The notes: generated by a model not told the origin, from the sequence alone. Numbered from the stretch's first letter, positions 21,176 through 32,918 are shown. The stretch: 64,000 nucleotides of DNA from Mikania micrantha (GCA_009363875.1 CM018691.1:40681253-40745252); one strand, 5' to 3'. Numbers and translations: made by a program.

Positions 21176-21810
21176 TGTTGATACATGTAATGTCCCTAGT
21201 TCTGTTTTGTAATACTCATCATGTAAAATTCAAGATATTAATGGAAGTTGTCTTTATATATCATTCTTAATGTTTTATATTGATTATATGATTATGTTAT
21301 TGGTTGATTTGATTTATTATATATTTGAGTATGAGTATGGTTCATTCGGGCTTATGACTCTAACGAATGAAGTCATTCGCCGAATGAAACCAGAGTATGT
21401 CTAGTCAGCGAATGAGTCATTCGACGAATAACTCATTCGACTGAATTACCTATTCGACAGATGTCATTCGCCGAATGAGCTGTTTCGACCTCTCATTCGG
21501 CCGAATGTCAACTGCCTATATATACAAGTTCAAAATCATTTCAACCTTAACTTTTTAAAGAGCCATCCTTCTTCCCTGAGATCCCAGAGTCAAACCCTAG
21601 AAGATTAGAGCGGCCATTGATCGTCCAAGTTCGATTCTCAACCCGTGGTGTTCGATTCTTGCTTACAAGTCCTTCCTACGCCTTCGGATCACCACGGTTG
21701 CTGTTGGTTTTGATTGGAAAACCCTGGAATAGGATTCCGCACTATTCCAGAGGCTGTCGGGTAGATTTCCATTGGAATCGGATTGTTTCCAAGCTCCTTA
21801 TTGGTCCTAT
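21176..21810 (+). repeat. Sirevirus 3' LTR
   Basis: The first 573 bp match the 5' LTR with 15 substitutions and no gap. About 62 further bases (21749-21810) have no counterpart in the 5' LTR but precede the AAACA target duplication, so they are probably the true LTR end. It keeps a perfect CATTCGGCCGAATG (21494-21507), which is mutated in the 5' LTR. Confidence 0.8.
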
Positions 21811-22112
21811 AAACACTTGAATGCTTGATATACTTGGAAGGCTTGAAAACACATGAATGCTTGATACACTTGATATGCTTGGGAAAAATAACTTGAATGC
21901 TTGATATACTAGGAAGGCTTGAAAACACTTGAATGCTTGATATACTTGGAAGGCTTGAAAACACATGAATGCTTGATACACTTGATATGCTTGGGAAAAA
22001 AAACTTGAATGCTCGATATACTTGGAAGGCTTGAAAACACTTGAATGCTTGATATACTTGGAAGGCTTGAAAAACACATGAATGCTTGATACACTTGATA
22101 TGCTTGGGAAAA
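21811..22112 (+). repeat. Tandem repeat array in the shared LTR
   Basis: Units of about 36 bp (ACTTGAATGCTTGATATACT plus TGGAAGGCTTGAAAAC), grouped with a variant carrying TTGATATGCTTGGGAAAA into a higher-order unit of about 115 bp, seen roughly 2.5 times. The first unit lies left of the Sirevirus at 8637-8672. On the reverse strand the array gives chance ORFs. Confidence 0.85.
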
Positions 22113-22772
22113 ACACGGCGTCTGGGCGGGTCGTAGGCTCGACTCAGGGGTATGCCCTATATATAAGCATACCGAGTTGGATGATACAGGTGGTGTTAAT
22201 GAGATTAAGGTTGTTACCTAGGGGAAACATGAACACTTTTGGGTTGATATCATAAACTTTTAAACATAATGCTTGTAAAACCGATATTGAAGCTAACACA
22301 TACGGATGCTATCAACTTGCAAACTTTGAAACAGTAAACAAAAGCTATTTTTCAAATACCAAAACTACATGAACTCACCAACCATTGTGTTGACTTTGTT
22401 TTTCTCACATGCTTTCTCAGGTGACGCACAGGAATAAGCTTAAGTTTTTGGATTGCATACTAGGATGCCAGTTAGCAGACCTAGCCTACTTTTGGAATCA
22501 CATGTTTTGCTAAGGATACGAATCACTTTTGATATCTTGTATATATACAAGATTAGGAAACATACGATTCTTTTGATAGGTTTATTTAGTTAAATTACTG
22601 AACATTGTCAAATGTAAATTTAACTTTGTAATCATAGTTAAATGTTATTGTGCTTTAGTTATTCTTAACATTGATGCTACGTAAACAATCTGATCATCAC
22701 GATTATCACTCACAATATCGCGCCTCGAGAACCTTCCGCCCGACGGGGACTCCGCCAGCTAGGGGTGTGACA
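21811..22772 (+). repeat. Shared A/B LTR, segment 3 (end of LTR)
   Basis: The LTR resumes after the Sirevirus with the AAACA duplication and the tandem repeat, then the conserved 3' part (22113-22772) almost identical to 26870-27536. It ends GGGGTGTGACA three bases before the primer site of copy B. It has the splice acceptor block at 22369-22420 and about 650 bp fewer than copy B between the tandem repeat and the conserved end. Confidence 0.85.
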
Positions 22773-22775
22773 GAT

Positions 22776-22787
22776 TGGTATCAGAGC
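22776..22787 (+). other. Primer binding site of copy B
   Basis: TGGTATCAGAGC, complementary to the 3' end of plant initiator tRNA-Met, three bases after the LTR end. The same site follows the LTRs of E2 (31515) and E3 (40416). Confidence 0.92.
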
Positions 22788-22941
22788 TCAAGGTTATAGA
22801 GAATAATAGGTCATTTACTTAAACGGTTTGGCCTAGACTATAACTTAGGGACCCTCATGTAGAGAACTTAAGAGTTAAGCTTGCATTATGTTTTCTGCGT
22901 TCGATCATTGCACTAACCAAATTCCTTTGGTTATGATCAGA

Positions 22942-24218
22942 ATGCCGCCAAGAAAACAACCGACTCCTGTACCTACTACTCAGACCTCTGCACCACACTC
23001 TTCGACACCCTCACCTGCAGATTCACCACCACCACCTCCTCATCCTCCACATAGTCCTCCTCCGAACACTACTACGGGACCGGTTGTTGATCCTGCTACT
23101 ATCGCTTTGGCGACACTGCTGAGTACTCAACTGATGAGTCAACTGAAAGATGTCATCCCGGAGATGATAAACCAGATTCAGGGACATGGCAACACTTCTG
23201 GCCATACAACCAGGGAAGCTAGTGGAAACACTAGTCACACTCCAGATTGCTCCTACAAATCCTTTGTAGGATGCAAACCCCCAAGTTTTACCGGAGTTGA
23301 AGGCGCTGTTGGATTAATCCAATGGCTAGAGAAAATGGAGAACACCTTGGACATTAACAGCTGTCCAGAACACCATAAAGTTCGCTATGCAGCTGGTTCA
23401 TTTAGCAAGCGAGCACTGACATGGTGGAATGCCCAGATTCGAGCAAAGGGAAGAGATGAGGCGATGGCAATGCCTTGGGCAGAATTTAAGCTTCTTTTGA
23501 GGAACGAGTTCTGCCCAAAACACGAACTGCAACAGCTGGAGATCGAGCTCTCGAACCATGTAATGAAGGGAGCCGACCATATGACTTTCACCACTCGCTA
23601 TCACGAACTGGTAGCTTTGGTGCCAGAAATGGTGCCAACTTTGGAAAAGTTGATTGACAGATATGTACTGCAAACCCCGTAACTTTAGAGTCCGCCATTT
23701 CTCTGCCCGCCAAACTCACTGACGTGATGGTGAAATCCGGAGAATTGAAAGACGACTCTGGCAAGACTAAAGAGGAACAACCATAGAAGAAGCAAAAGGT
23801 CACTCAAGACTACGCGATACCCGTGCCTCTTCATCAAGTTGCTACAGTATCTGCTAAAGCTGCACGCAAACCCTACTCATGCATACATCCTCAATGTGCA
23901 CAATGTCAGTTTCATCATGCTGCCACAATGCCGTGTAGGCAGTGTACCAACTGTGGCCGAAAAGGTCATCTGGCTCAACACTGCCGAACCACACCGGCAC
24001 CGGCGGTAAACAACGCCGCCATGGCAATGCCACCACCACAAAACCCTGGCAACTACAACAACAACAATCGAGGATGCTATAACGGTGGAGAACTAGGTCA
24101 TTTCTCCAGAGACGGTCCGAAGAGAGCACAACAAGGAGCTCAAGTGCCTCGTGGGAGAGCATATATGATTGGAGCCGCTGCAGCACGCCAAGACCCGGAG
24201 ACGGGTACTGGTATGTAG
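22942..24218 (+). pseudogene. Gag of gag-only Gypsy copy B
   Basis: Starts at ATG 22942 (MPPRKQPTPV) with a proline-rich N-terminus, then the same capsid and zinc-knuckle order as copy A. About 37 bp missing after 23665 shift the frame and end the first part at 23682. The TAG found in copy A at 495 is present here too (about 23784). The second knuckle reads CYNGGELGHFSRDG, so two of its zinc-binding cysteines are glycine. Like copy A it stops before protease. It is a broken gag; the shared TAG predates the A/B duplication. Confidence 0.9.
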
Positions 24219-24683
24219 TATCTCCTCACTCATAAGATTTCATTTTATGTTGATACTAGTCTGAATAAGAAATTTATCTTATTCATAATTGTACAATCAC
24301 AAAAGTATTCTATGGAACTTAGGAATCCTTTTATTGTGATACAAACAACGAAAGAGTTCCTAGTTAATACACATAACATACGTAGGAGACTATAGCTAAC
24401 ACTAAGATTGTGTAACAATTGATGCTCAAAGCATCAATTAGTTTTGAACAATAAGGTGTCAGAGTCACATAGAGAATTAGCAAGCAGTAACAGTAAGACA
24501 ACTATGAGCAATAGGACTAGCAACACTTCGAGGTCATACATAAGAATCCCAAACGCGACCCAGAGTTTATTTGGGAATGAAGGGAAGTTACACTAAACAA
24601 AGTTTCCTCGCTTGTTGTAAAGGAAGATGTCACCGATAATAACTTTTAAATTTCGGGACGAAATTTCTTTAACAAGGGGAGAC
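24219..24683 (+). other. Non-coding 3' interior of copy B with polypurine tract
   Basis: Matches 927-1391 of copy A nearly throughout, with the same polypurine tract AAGGGGAGA just before the LTR start at 24684. No coding frame. Confidence 0.8.
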
Positions 24684-25478
24684 TGTAACATCTGTGCCGG
24701 AATCATTACCGGAACAGTAAGTTGCACAGTAAAGCGCACAGTAACTCAGGCGCACATTACGTGAAACCATGTTGATACTATTCACACATGAGGCTTAACA
24801 CGAAACTATGATGCGATTGTCTGAAATCTTATTTAAAACCTTATGGTTTAACATTCAGAAACATATCAGACAACACAAACATGACACACAGATACTTGAT
24901 TTGATGCTAGTATGTATAAACATATGCGAGGATAAACAGAACAAAGATATAACAGTTGTTGTTACAGAATGCTAAACTAACGAGTTATTCGTACAGGTGA
25001 CGATCTGTACGAATAGATCTGAAATTTTAACGATCTGAAATGATGACTGGAAAGTATAAAACAAAATCAAAAAGTGAAACGTACGATCGTGTTCATACAG
25101 TTAGGGCTCTGTACGAAAACGAGCGTAAGTGACGTTTTCTGACGAAACGAAAACGAAGACAATTGGAACGATAATGATATTAAGGAAATATAATATTTCC
25201 TATTTTACAATTTTGAAACTCATCAGAAAGAAATTTAAAAGGAAACTATTTAAATTATAATACGTAAACTATGCGAAAAGTTACGAAACGCGTGAAAATA
25301 ATAAATCGCGATAAATAATTCAAGGAAATAATATTTAAACTGTTTATTTGAAATAACCAACTTCCAAACGTTTAAAATAAACCCTTTTATTTGAAGTTTG
25401 TAAATAATGCGCGTAACGATCCGGGAACGCGACGAAAACGCGAACCGAATAACCGAAACGAACCCGAATACACGCGGG

Positions 25479-25486
25479 TATAAAAA
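25479..25486 (+). promoter_or_regulatory. TATA box of copy B 3' LTR
   Basis: TATAAAAA, same context as 2187-2194. Confidence 0.6.
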
Positions 25487-26012
25487 CCCATTAACAATCA
25501 TTTAATTCCATTTACTCTCATCACCTACACCCTTCTCTCTCTAAAAATTCGGTTCCTCTTTCTCTCTACAAGTTTTGATCTTCAAATCCATAGATCTCCC
25601 TCATTTCTTGATGGATTTGAACGTTCTTGGTGCCTAAACAAAGATCTCGACCTCCTCTACACGAAAGTACAACCGATCTAGAGCAAAAACTACTGAGATT
25701 CGAGGTATTTAACATTAAAAGTCATGAAAACTAGGGTTTCTAAACCCATGGTCAACCCACAAGTCCATTCAATTCCAGCCCTACCCCCTTGAACCTAACA
25801 CCCTCGCGACTGATTATACACCCACTACCACCTGAAAACCCCATGAACTTTGACCTTAAAACCTTCACTATCGTGGTACCCTTGCTGGACATTCGGCCGA
25901 ATGGTTGGGACGCATGAGCTTGGCTGAAGGACTCTATTGCCGACAGAAGCAAGGGTCGCATGGCTTGCTGATTCGGCCGAATGGGTTTCCCATTCTCTCA
26001 GTCATATCACCT

Positions 26013-26252
26013 TTATTTGGAAGGCTTGAAAACACATGAATGCTTGATACACTTGATATGCTTGAGAAAAAAAACTGGAATGCTTGATATACATGGATGG
26101 CTTGAAAACATTTGAATGCTCGATATACTTGGAAGGCTTGAAAAACACATGAATGCTTGATACACTTGATATGCTTGGTAAAAACAAGAATGCTTGATAT
26201 ACTTGATATGCTTGTAAAACATGAATGCTTGATATACTTGATATGCTTGGAA
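26013..26252 (+). repeat. Tandem repeat array, copy B LTR
   Basis: Counterpart of the array at 21811-22112, with more diverged units (GAATGCTTGATATACTTGAT and variants). The unit order differs from the shared LTR, so the array changed after the LTRs separated. Confidence 0.8.
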
Positions 26253-26262
26253 TGCACAGACA

Positions 26263-26590
26263 GCAGACTGATTGACCGCCGCGTCTTGACATTGGTCAAG
26301 CCCTACTAGTCATCAGTGAAACTATGTGAATGCTTTAGACTTGTTTGCTTAAACTATCGGACATTGTAAGACAGATTGATTGGCCGCCGCGTGTTGACCT
26401 AGGTGTCAACCCCTACTAGTCATCAGTGTTCTTCTTTGTCGGACATCGTAAGACCGACTGTTGGCCACCGCGTGTTGACCTAGGTGTCAACCCCTACTAG
26501 TCATCAGTGTTCTTTGTTGTCAAAATCATGTAAGACAGACTGATTGGCCGCCGCGTGTTGACCTAGGTGTCAACCCCTACTAGTCATTCA
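26263..26590 (+). repeat. About 80-bp tandem repeat with paired TTGAC boxes, x4
   Basis: Four units, each with a GCCGCGTGTTGACC-like core, then CCCCTACTAGTCATCAGT. Three units contain GTTGACCTAGGTGTCAAC, an inverted pair of TTGAC W-box cores with 6-bp arms. Units start near 26263, 26371, 26450 and 26531. Absent from the shared A/B LTR. Confidence 0.8.
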
Positions 26591-27741
26591 GTTTTCTTCT
26601 TGATTCTTCTATGGTTACGACAAGTGACTAGAATGATTTGGGTTCTTCTAGTTGACCTTGTGTCAGCTTGAGGCTTCTCTATCATAACACGTCACGAGTT
26701 ATACTTAGGACCGTTATGGATGGGTGCTGAACTCCTTAGGGTGTTCAGCCGTCCATAATGGTGCCTCATAAACTTGATACTCAGAGGCTACTTTGTGTGT
26801 GTTAAAGGGTAGGTAAGCCGCTTAATTATCATTAACAGCAATGTCTCATGAGACTTAGTATGTGGTGGGATGGCGTCTGGGCGGGTCGTAGGTTCGATTC
26901 AGGGGTATGCCCTATATATAAGCATACCGAGTTGGATGATACAGGTGGTGTTAATGAGATTAAGGTTGTTACCTAGGGGAACATGAACACTTTTGGGTTG
27001 ATATCATAAACGTTTAAACATAATGCTTGTTAAACCGATATTGAAGCTAACACATACGGATGCTATCAACTTGCAAACTTTGAAACAGTAAACAAAAGCT
27101 ATTTTTCAAATACCAAAACTACATGAACTCACTAACCATTGTGTTGACTTTGTTTTTCTCACATGCTTTCTCAGGTGACGCACAGGAATAAGCTTAAGTT
27201 TTTGGATTGAATACTAGGATGCCAGTTAGCAGACCTAGCCTACTTTTGGAAGCACATGTTTTGCTATGGATACGAATCACTTTTGATATCTTGTACATAT
27301 ACAAGATAGGAAACATACGATTCTTTTGATAGGTTTATTTACTTAAATTACTGAACATTGTCAAATGTAAATTTAACTTTGTAATCCTAGTTAAATGTTA
27401 TTGTGCTTTAGTTATTCTTAACATTGATGCTATGTAAACAATATGATCATCACGATTATCACTCACGATATCGCGCCTCGAGAACCTTCCGCCCGATGGG
27501 GACTCCGATCCAACCCCGCCGGCTCGGGGTGTGACAGTCACCAGCCGTATGAAGCCCATTCGGACCATGCCTTCTTTCGGCCAAAGACCAAGCCTCATTC
27601 GCACAAGCTTGCTTCGGATAAACTCACATATATTCAGCCATGTTTATTCGGATGGGGCATCAGTCGGCCTAACATCATTCGGCCACATGGTTTAGCTTGA
27701 AAACAAACACTTTGAACCAACTATATTGTAACATCATGCAT

Positions 27742-28092
27742 GGACCTCCTTAAAAATTTAAAATCGCCAAAACCTATTTGGCAGGAAACTCTTATTGATC
27801 TCCTCAATCATCTCATGACTGGAGAGATACATAAGCTGATCCACATATCCAGGAGACACCAAAGTCAATATGAGATATTTATCTCGCATTCGTGTCCAAT
27901 GTGCTTCATCCTTTCAGATGTGGTGCCACCTATAGGTGGCTCAGGAGTAATGGGGTTATCCAAAGCATACAAATTTCCTTCTATTCTTGGGACTTTTCTA
28001 AGGTGATGCATCCAAGTAAAAAAATTACTCCCATTGAAATGATTTTGAAATAGATATATCCTATAAGGTTTAGTAGCATCAATGAAAGACAT
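27742..28092 (-). pseudogene. Copia gag N-terminal fragment
   Basis: Begins at ATG 28092 (MSFIDATKPY). NHFNGSNFFTWMHHLRKV followed by LYALDNPI is the usual start of Copia gag (DUF4219/UBN2 family). After a stop at 27865 a gag-like reading continues in the same strand (SSHEMIEEIN near 27790) until the truncation. About 115 of an expected 350 or more residues remain. No zinc knuckle is left. Confidence 0.8.
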
Positions 28093-29696
28093 CTATAAAA
28101 TTCAAAAGAAAAGTTTTAGTATTTCATGCTTTATATAATCCCAAATTAATTATCACTCATTAACAAAATTAATATAGAATTGTGAGATCCTGTTTATTTA
28201 ATGAACAGTGAATTGGCTAAGCTCTCTATTTATTGCTCACAATAATACATGAGGGTTACGATAACCAATTATGACAATCATAATCCTCAAGTTTTGGGGT
28301 TTGTTAGAATACTCATTTCTAACTTTGTACATTTACCCCAACTATGCAACTTGACTCTTCAAGTATATGCCTTTCGATTTTTGACTGAATGACCGGCCTA
28401 AGTGTATTAGGAATCGCGATCATTCCTTTTCAATAAAACCACAGACCTAGTACAAGGTAAGCACTAACACTAGATGTTAGGTCAAATTGATAAAGTGTCT
28501 CAAATTAAAAGGTGACATTTAAATCAAAATGTTTATCCTTTTTCTAACATATATAAACCTATAGCAGGGTAAGCACTAACTCTAGGTTTACATATTTAAA
28601 AAATAAACATCTTGACCAATGAGTCATTTAATTACTTTAATTAATTGCTTTTATGCTTCAAAAACATTATGGACAACTAATTTTAAATGAGGATAGTTGT
28701 GCATTTCATAAAATCACTATTTTATTTATTCTCTATCTAATTGAAATCCTATTTCAATTTTGACCTAATTTATAATTTGTTTAATACCTTATTAAAACTA
28801 ACTTGATCATAATCGCGAATTTGTTAGTCCAATCAATCGTATTGATTTTATTGTTTTAGTTTAAAACTATTGAACGATTTGAAGCATGACACAAATCGTA
28901 CAATCTCATATTAACAAAATCATATTTTGTTCATGATTTGCGATAGTTTGAAACTCCTTTCAACTCCCGACTCGATTAGTTTTAAATACCTTATTTAAAC
29001 TAAGTCGGTAATTATCGCGAATCATTTTAAACTAACAAGTTCTAATTTTATAAAATAAACCTTTTATTTTATAAACTTGATTTGTTAAAATAAAACACTT
29101 TTATTTTAAAACCCCTTTTAAAGCAACTACAAAACTCCTTTTGTATTACTTATCATTTTGCAATGATAGTGAAAAAAAAAAAAATTTTACTAGTTTTATA
29201 TTTCATAAATATTAAACAACCACAAAAATCAAAATGTGATTATGAAATGAGCCAAAGTCTCATTTGTTCGGTTTAGTTCGAGTCATCAAACACAAACAGA
29301 ACGATACTAGAGTTTACAATTCAACGTCTTGAATGTTGTCTCCCACTTGATCCAAGATCTCCATCTTCGATCTCCCCGATTGTCTCTATCTTCCGTCTTG
29401 TATCCATTACTTGATTATATTTGTAAAATACAAATCACATTACAAAAAAATTGAAACCTATTCTATTACATTGGGTCCAAATACCCGTAGAAATACAAGA
29501 TTTCAAAACCCAACCAATCAAACAAAACAAAAGACACGATCACATGGGTCGGATCCTAGGGCTCGATTCATAATCATAATCACAATCACAATCATCACAT
29601 TCATAGTTTCTATCTTTTTTGTCAAACAAAAGTTTTGACAAAACAAAAACAAACAAAGATCGATTTATTAATTGCATTTAAACATTTGTAAAAATC
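28093..29696 (-). other. Copia leader region without genes
   Basis: 1.6 kb of AT-rich sequence between primer site and gag start of the reverse-strand Copia. I see no coding frame or RNA gene. This is long for a Copia leader and may hold smaller insertions. Confidence 0.5.
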
Positions 29697-29708
29697 GCTC
29701 TGATGCCA
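29697..29708 (-). other. Primer binding site of reverse-strand Copia
   Basis: On the reverse strand TGGCATCAGAGC, one mismatch from the initiator tRNA-Met complement, one base after the LTR end. Confidence 0.8.
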
Positions 29709-29709
29709 C

Positions 29710-30820
29710 TGTTGGGAATTCTAGGTTACTTTTCATTTAATCAATTTTAATTAATCGCATTAATTGAAAAAATCAGTTTTCATAAAACCGGATTAAACTA
29801 TCAGATCAGATCTGACACAGCGGAAGCATTTAAAATTTTATAACCTTTCGATTCGTAATCGAAACAATTCCCAAATTAGGATCCAGTTACAAATTGTTTA
29901 AACAACAATTAAATTAAATAACATAACCATAGGGGGTTTTAGAAATCGACCTTTTACGAAGCGGTTCCAAATCCACATGATGGATCAGCAACGGTCTCAC
30001 TAGTTGACTCACTACGATCACCCGAATCCGGATCTCGTCCCACGAATCACCGGAATGGACCAAACTGATTTTGGCTCGGTTTGGCTCTCGGTTCAGACCA
30101 CGGCTCGGCTTGGGGCGGCTCATGATCGGCTCAAGAGTGGTTGTCCCCTTGCGGCCCTATGGCAGCCCGATGTGACCCTTGATGCAGCCTAGTCACGGCC
30201 CTGGTGCGGCCTTGACTGCGGCTCGGCTAGGTGGCTCGGTGGTGGCTACTTGCGACGCCATGGTTGACGGCTCCAAAGGAGAAGGAAAGGAGAGTGGGTG
30301 AAAGAGTTGTAGTCAAATGTGGTGATTTGATCTAAATTAAATAATCAAATTAGATCCACATTTTTAGGATCTAGGAATTACAATTCAAAATTGGAATTCC
30401 CACCACTTATTTCATACTTAATTCAAATTAAACTCTTTTAATTTGATTAAACTCTTTTAGTAATTAAACCATTTAATTACTCTCTCCAATATTACTAACT
30501 AACAATTACTTAGTAGTATTTAATTAAATGTTTAAAGTTTAACTAAATGTTTGTTTGTCAATTAACATTTAACTAACAATCCCTTATAATAAAGTTCAAA
30601 ACTTAATTTGTTTAATGAATTAATTATCTCTATAATTAATTCCCACCGATTATTATTTCATAAATAATAAAAGCCAATTTGATAAAACCGACAATTCGTG
30701 ATCGTATATTATGTTTAACAATTAAACATAAAGTCGTTGCCTTCCAAAGTGTAACCCTTTGGATCATACCTTTCATAGCAACATTGAACTTATCGTTAAT
30801 CAGACATCCATTATCCAACA
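29710..30820 (-). repeat. LTR of reverse-strand Copia
   Basis: 1,111 bp with inverted ends: TGTTGG at 29710 and CCAACA at 30815-30820 on the plus strand. E2 LTR sequence resumes right after it (AACATCAAATGGG). Confidence 0.8.
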
Positions 30821-31514
30821 TGAACATCAAATGGGTGGAACACATGTGAGATAGAAATGGGTATCCATAGTTGTATTGCAAGTGGTATTGAGTTCTGTTA
30901 AGTATGTGGTGGGATGTCGGCTGGGGCTTGTTCCCCTACGTATGCCCTATATATAAGCAAAACTGATAGGATGAAGTACTACTTGTAAATATAACTATGG
31001 AGAGGCCATTATGTGAGATAGATGAATCAAACATTAACAGGATTTGTGTATGACATTGTCACTGTGTATGTTAACAAATCAATGTTTTCAATTACTAAAT
31101 TTATGAACTCACCAACCTAGTGTTGACTTTGTTTAAATGCATGTTTTCTCAGGTGACGAACAGGTTTAGTCACCAGCATTCAGGGATTAAGCTAGTAGAC
31201 TTTTAGAAGAACTAGCTTCATTTTGTGTTGAGCATATTTTGAATGACAAAACAGTGAATCATCTTTTGTAGATCTTGTACAGTTACAAGACAGAAACTGA
31301 TTCTTTTGGATAGATTTACTTAGTTAAATTATGAACATAACATTGTAATTTAAATTAGTAATTCTATATCATTGTCATGTTAGAATTTCTCATTTATATA
31401 TCATGTGCCATGTAAACAATCTGATCACTTTGATTATCAAACGATATCGCGCCCCAAGAACCTTCCGCCCGATGGGAAAGTCGATCTAGCCCGCCGGCTC
31501 GGGGTGTGACAGAT

Positions 31515-31526
31515 TGGTATCAGAGC
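31515..31526 (+). other. Primer binding site of E2
   Basis: TGGTATCAGAGC three bases after the LTR end at 31511. Confidence 0.92.
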
Positions 31527-31686
31527 CATTGTTATAGAGAAATATAGGTCATATTACTTAAACGATTTGGCCTAGACTATAACCTAGGGACCCTCATGTA
31601 GAGAACATAAGACTCAGAATTCTATTTGCATACGTCTTCTGCATTTGATCATTGCACTAACCGATTTTCTTTCGGTTGTGATCAGA

Positions 31687-32908
31687 ATGCCGCCAAGAAG
31701 ACCTCCACCATTGTTGCCACCACCACCGCATTCACCTCACTCCTCAACACCTACACCACCTACATCTCCTCATCCGCCACCACCAAACCACGAGTTTGAT
31801 CCTGCTACGATCGCACTGGCCACTCTGCTGACCAGTTAACTGAGGGAAGTAATTCCCGACATGATTAACGGGATCAACTCTAGCAACAACCACACTAGCA
31901 ACTCATCTGGTGAAGGCAGTGACAACACTAGAAATCAACAAGACTACTCCTACAAGAACTTCGTAGGATGCAAGCCACCCGCATTTAGTGGCAATGAAGG
32001 AGTTGTCGGCTTGATCCAATGGATAATGAAGATGGAGACAACTCTTGATATCAGTGGCTGCCCTGATCAGTATAAAGTGAAGTATGCTGCTGGCTCATTC
32101 AACAAACGACCACTGACTTGGTGGAACGCCCAAGTACAAGTCAGAGGAAGAGATGAGGCTTCAAGATTACGCTGAGGGCAGAGTTTTGCCCGTGGAATGC
32201 ACTGAAGAAGGTTGAAACTAAGCTACTCAACCTTGTCATGATTGGTGCTGGACATCTGGCCTACACCACCATATTTAATGAGCTGGCTACATTGGCACCA
32301 GATATAGTGCCAACACTGGAGAAACGCATCGAGCGGTATGTCAGTGGATCGCCGGCTTGTATTCAAGGGCATGTGATTGTTGCACACCCAACTACCCTAG
32401 AGATGGTTGTCACTTTGTCATCAACACTGACAGATGTGACGGTTGCCTCCAGGGAACTGAAGAAGGAAACTGAAGCAACAAGGGTTGGAAGTTCAAGATA
32501 GCCAGTTAAACGCCCGGCTAAGAAACAGAAAGTGGTCAAGAACTATGCTGCAACCACTCAAACACCAATGGCTAACCAACCACCATCAATACAAATCAAG
32601 CGGCCTTACATTGGCACAGCACCTTTGTGCAACAACTACCAGTATCATCACCAACCAACTTCCCAGTGCAGGTAATGCAACAAATGTGGGAAGCTTGGTC
32701 ATTAGGCCACTCAATGCAGGATCACGGGGACTCCAAACAGAAACAACAAAGCAGCGGTTACAGCTGCTACTGCTGCTGCTGACAACCGGTCTTGCTATAA
32801 TTGTGGTGAACGTGGACACTTCTCGAGGGACTGCCCCAAGAGAAATCAACCAGGGGCTCAAGTAGCTAGAGGGCGAGCCTTTCAGATTGGAGCTGTTGCT
32901 GCTTGACA
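31687..32908 (+). pseudogene. Gag of E2, decayed
   Basis: ATG 31687 (MPPRRPPPLL). Proline-rich start, then capsid (GLIQWIMKME, PLTWWNAQ) and zinc knuckles (CGKLGH near 32680, CYNCGERGHFSRDC near 32793). Damage: TAA at 31837, loss of about 20-30 bp near 32160 with frameshift, TAG at 32499, further stops inside the first knuckle and at 32904. Each break is seen by comparison with E3. Same gag family as A/B and E3. Confidence 0.88.
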
Positions 32909-32918
32909 AGACCCGAAT

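Larger units (their letters stand above)
8673..21810 (+). mobile_element. Sirevirus-type Ty1/Copia retrotransposon
   Basis: A 13.1 kb Copia element in the order LTR, gag, protease, integrase, reverse transcriptase, RNase H, long spacer, extra 3' ORF, polypurine tract, LTR. Integrase before reverse transcriptase defines Copia; the extra ORF, the large gag with two zinc knuckles and the polypurine-like tract just after pol are Sirevirus traits. It sits in the 36-bp tandem repeat of the A/B LTR, with AAACA at 8668-8672 and 21811-21815. The intact repeat unit CTTGAAAACACTTGAATGC (21923 area) is the expected empty site. The 5' LTR lacks the last ~60 bp found in the 3' LTR, and no primer site is visible. 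Gag, pol and the 3' ORF all carry disabling changes. Confidence 0.9.
8118..22420 (+). other. Intron-like module of the shared A/B LTR, interrupted by the Sirevirus
   Basis: Donor AAG|GTGAGTTCAT starts at 8118. The partner block ATGAACTCACC is at 22369-22379, TTGAC at 22390-22394, and acceptor TTTCTCAG|GTGACG has its AG at 22419-22420; branch A to acceptor is 27 nt. The donor-partner match is 11 of 11. Without the 13.1 kb insertion the module would span about 1.16 kb. Copy B (24684-27536) keeps the acceptor (AG 27173-27174) but has lost the donor. Confidence 0.5.
24684..27536 (+). repeat. 3' LTR of copy B
   Basis: TGTAACATC to GTGTGACA, 2,853 bp. TATA box at 25479. It lacks both S1 and the Sirevirus and so shows the empty sites. 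Relative to the shared LTR it lost about 1.6 kb including the GGCCCA cluster and splice donor, but kept a 26.2-26.9 kb stretch that the shared LTR lost. The five bases after it, GTCAC (27537-27541), should be the right-hand target duplication of the whole A/B array; the left partner is outside the window. Confidence 0.88.
27742..30820 (-). mobile_element. Truncated reverse-strand Copia element
   Basis: Reads leftwards: LTR 30820-29710, primer site 29708-29697, leader, then the start of gag, and stops at about 27742 inside gag. The other LTR and all of pol are gone, together with about 2 kb of the surrounding E2 LTR, so one deletion probably removed both. Family differs from the Sirevirus. Confidence 0.8.
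27537..31511 (+). repeat. 5' LTR of E2, heavily disrupted
   Basis: 27537-27741 matches 47027-47232 of the E3/E2 3' LTR; 30821-31511 matches 49203-49871. Between them lies a truncated Copia, and about 2 kb of LTR is missing, including the splice donor. The remaining part keeps the acceptor block (ATGAACTCACC 31103-31113, TTGAC 31123-31127, AG 31151-31152). The left part of this LTR lies beyond the A/B array, outside the window. It ends GGGGTGTGACA. Confidence 0.8.

Noticed and set aside
21742..22116. Reverse-strand ORFs of up to 124 residues in the A/B LTR (also 25934-26299)
   Set aside because: They translate the 36-bp tandem repeat (repeating SSIHVF and SSIQVF units); no start context and no family.
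23023..23238. Reverse-strand ORF in copy B
   Set aside because: Complement of the proline-rich gag start.
26263..26590. Regularly spaced repeats that could suggest a CRISPR array
   Set aside because: Plant LTR context, units of about 80 bp with no unique spacers; a tandem repeat.
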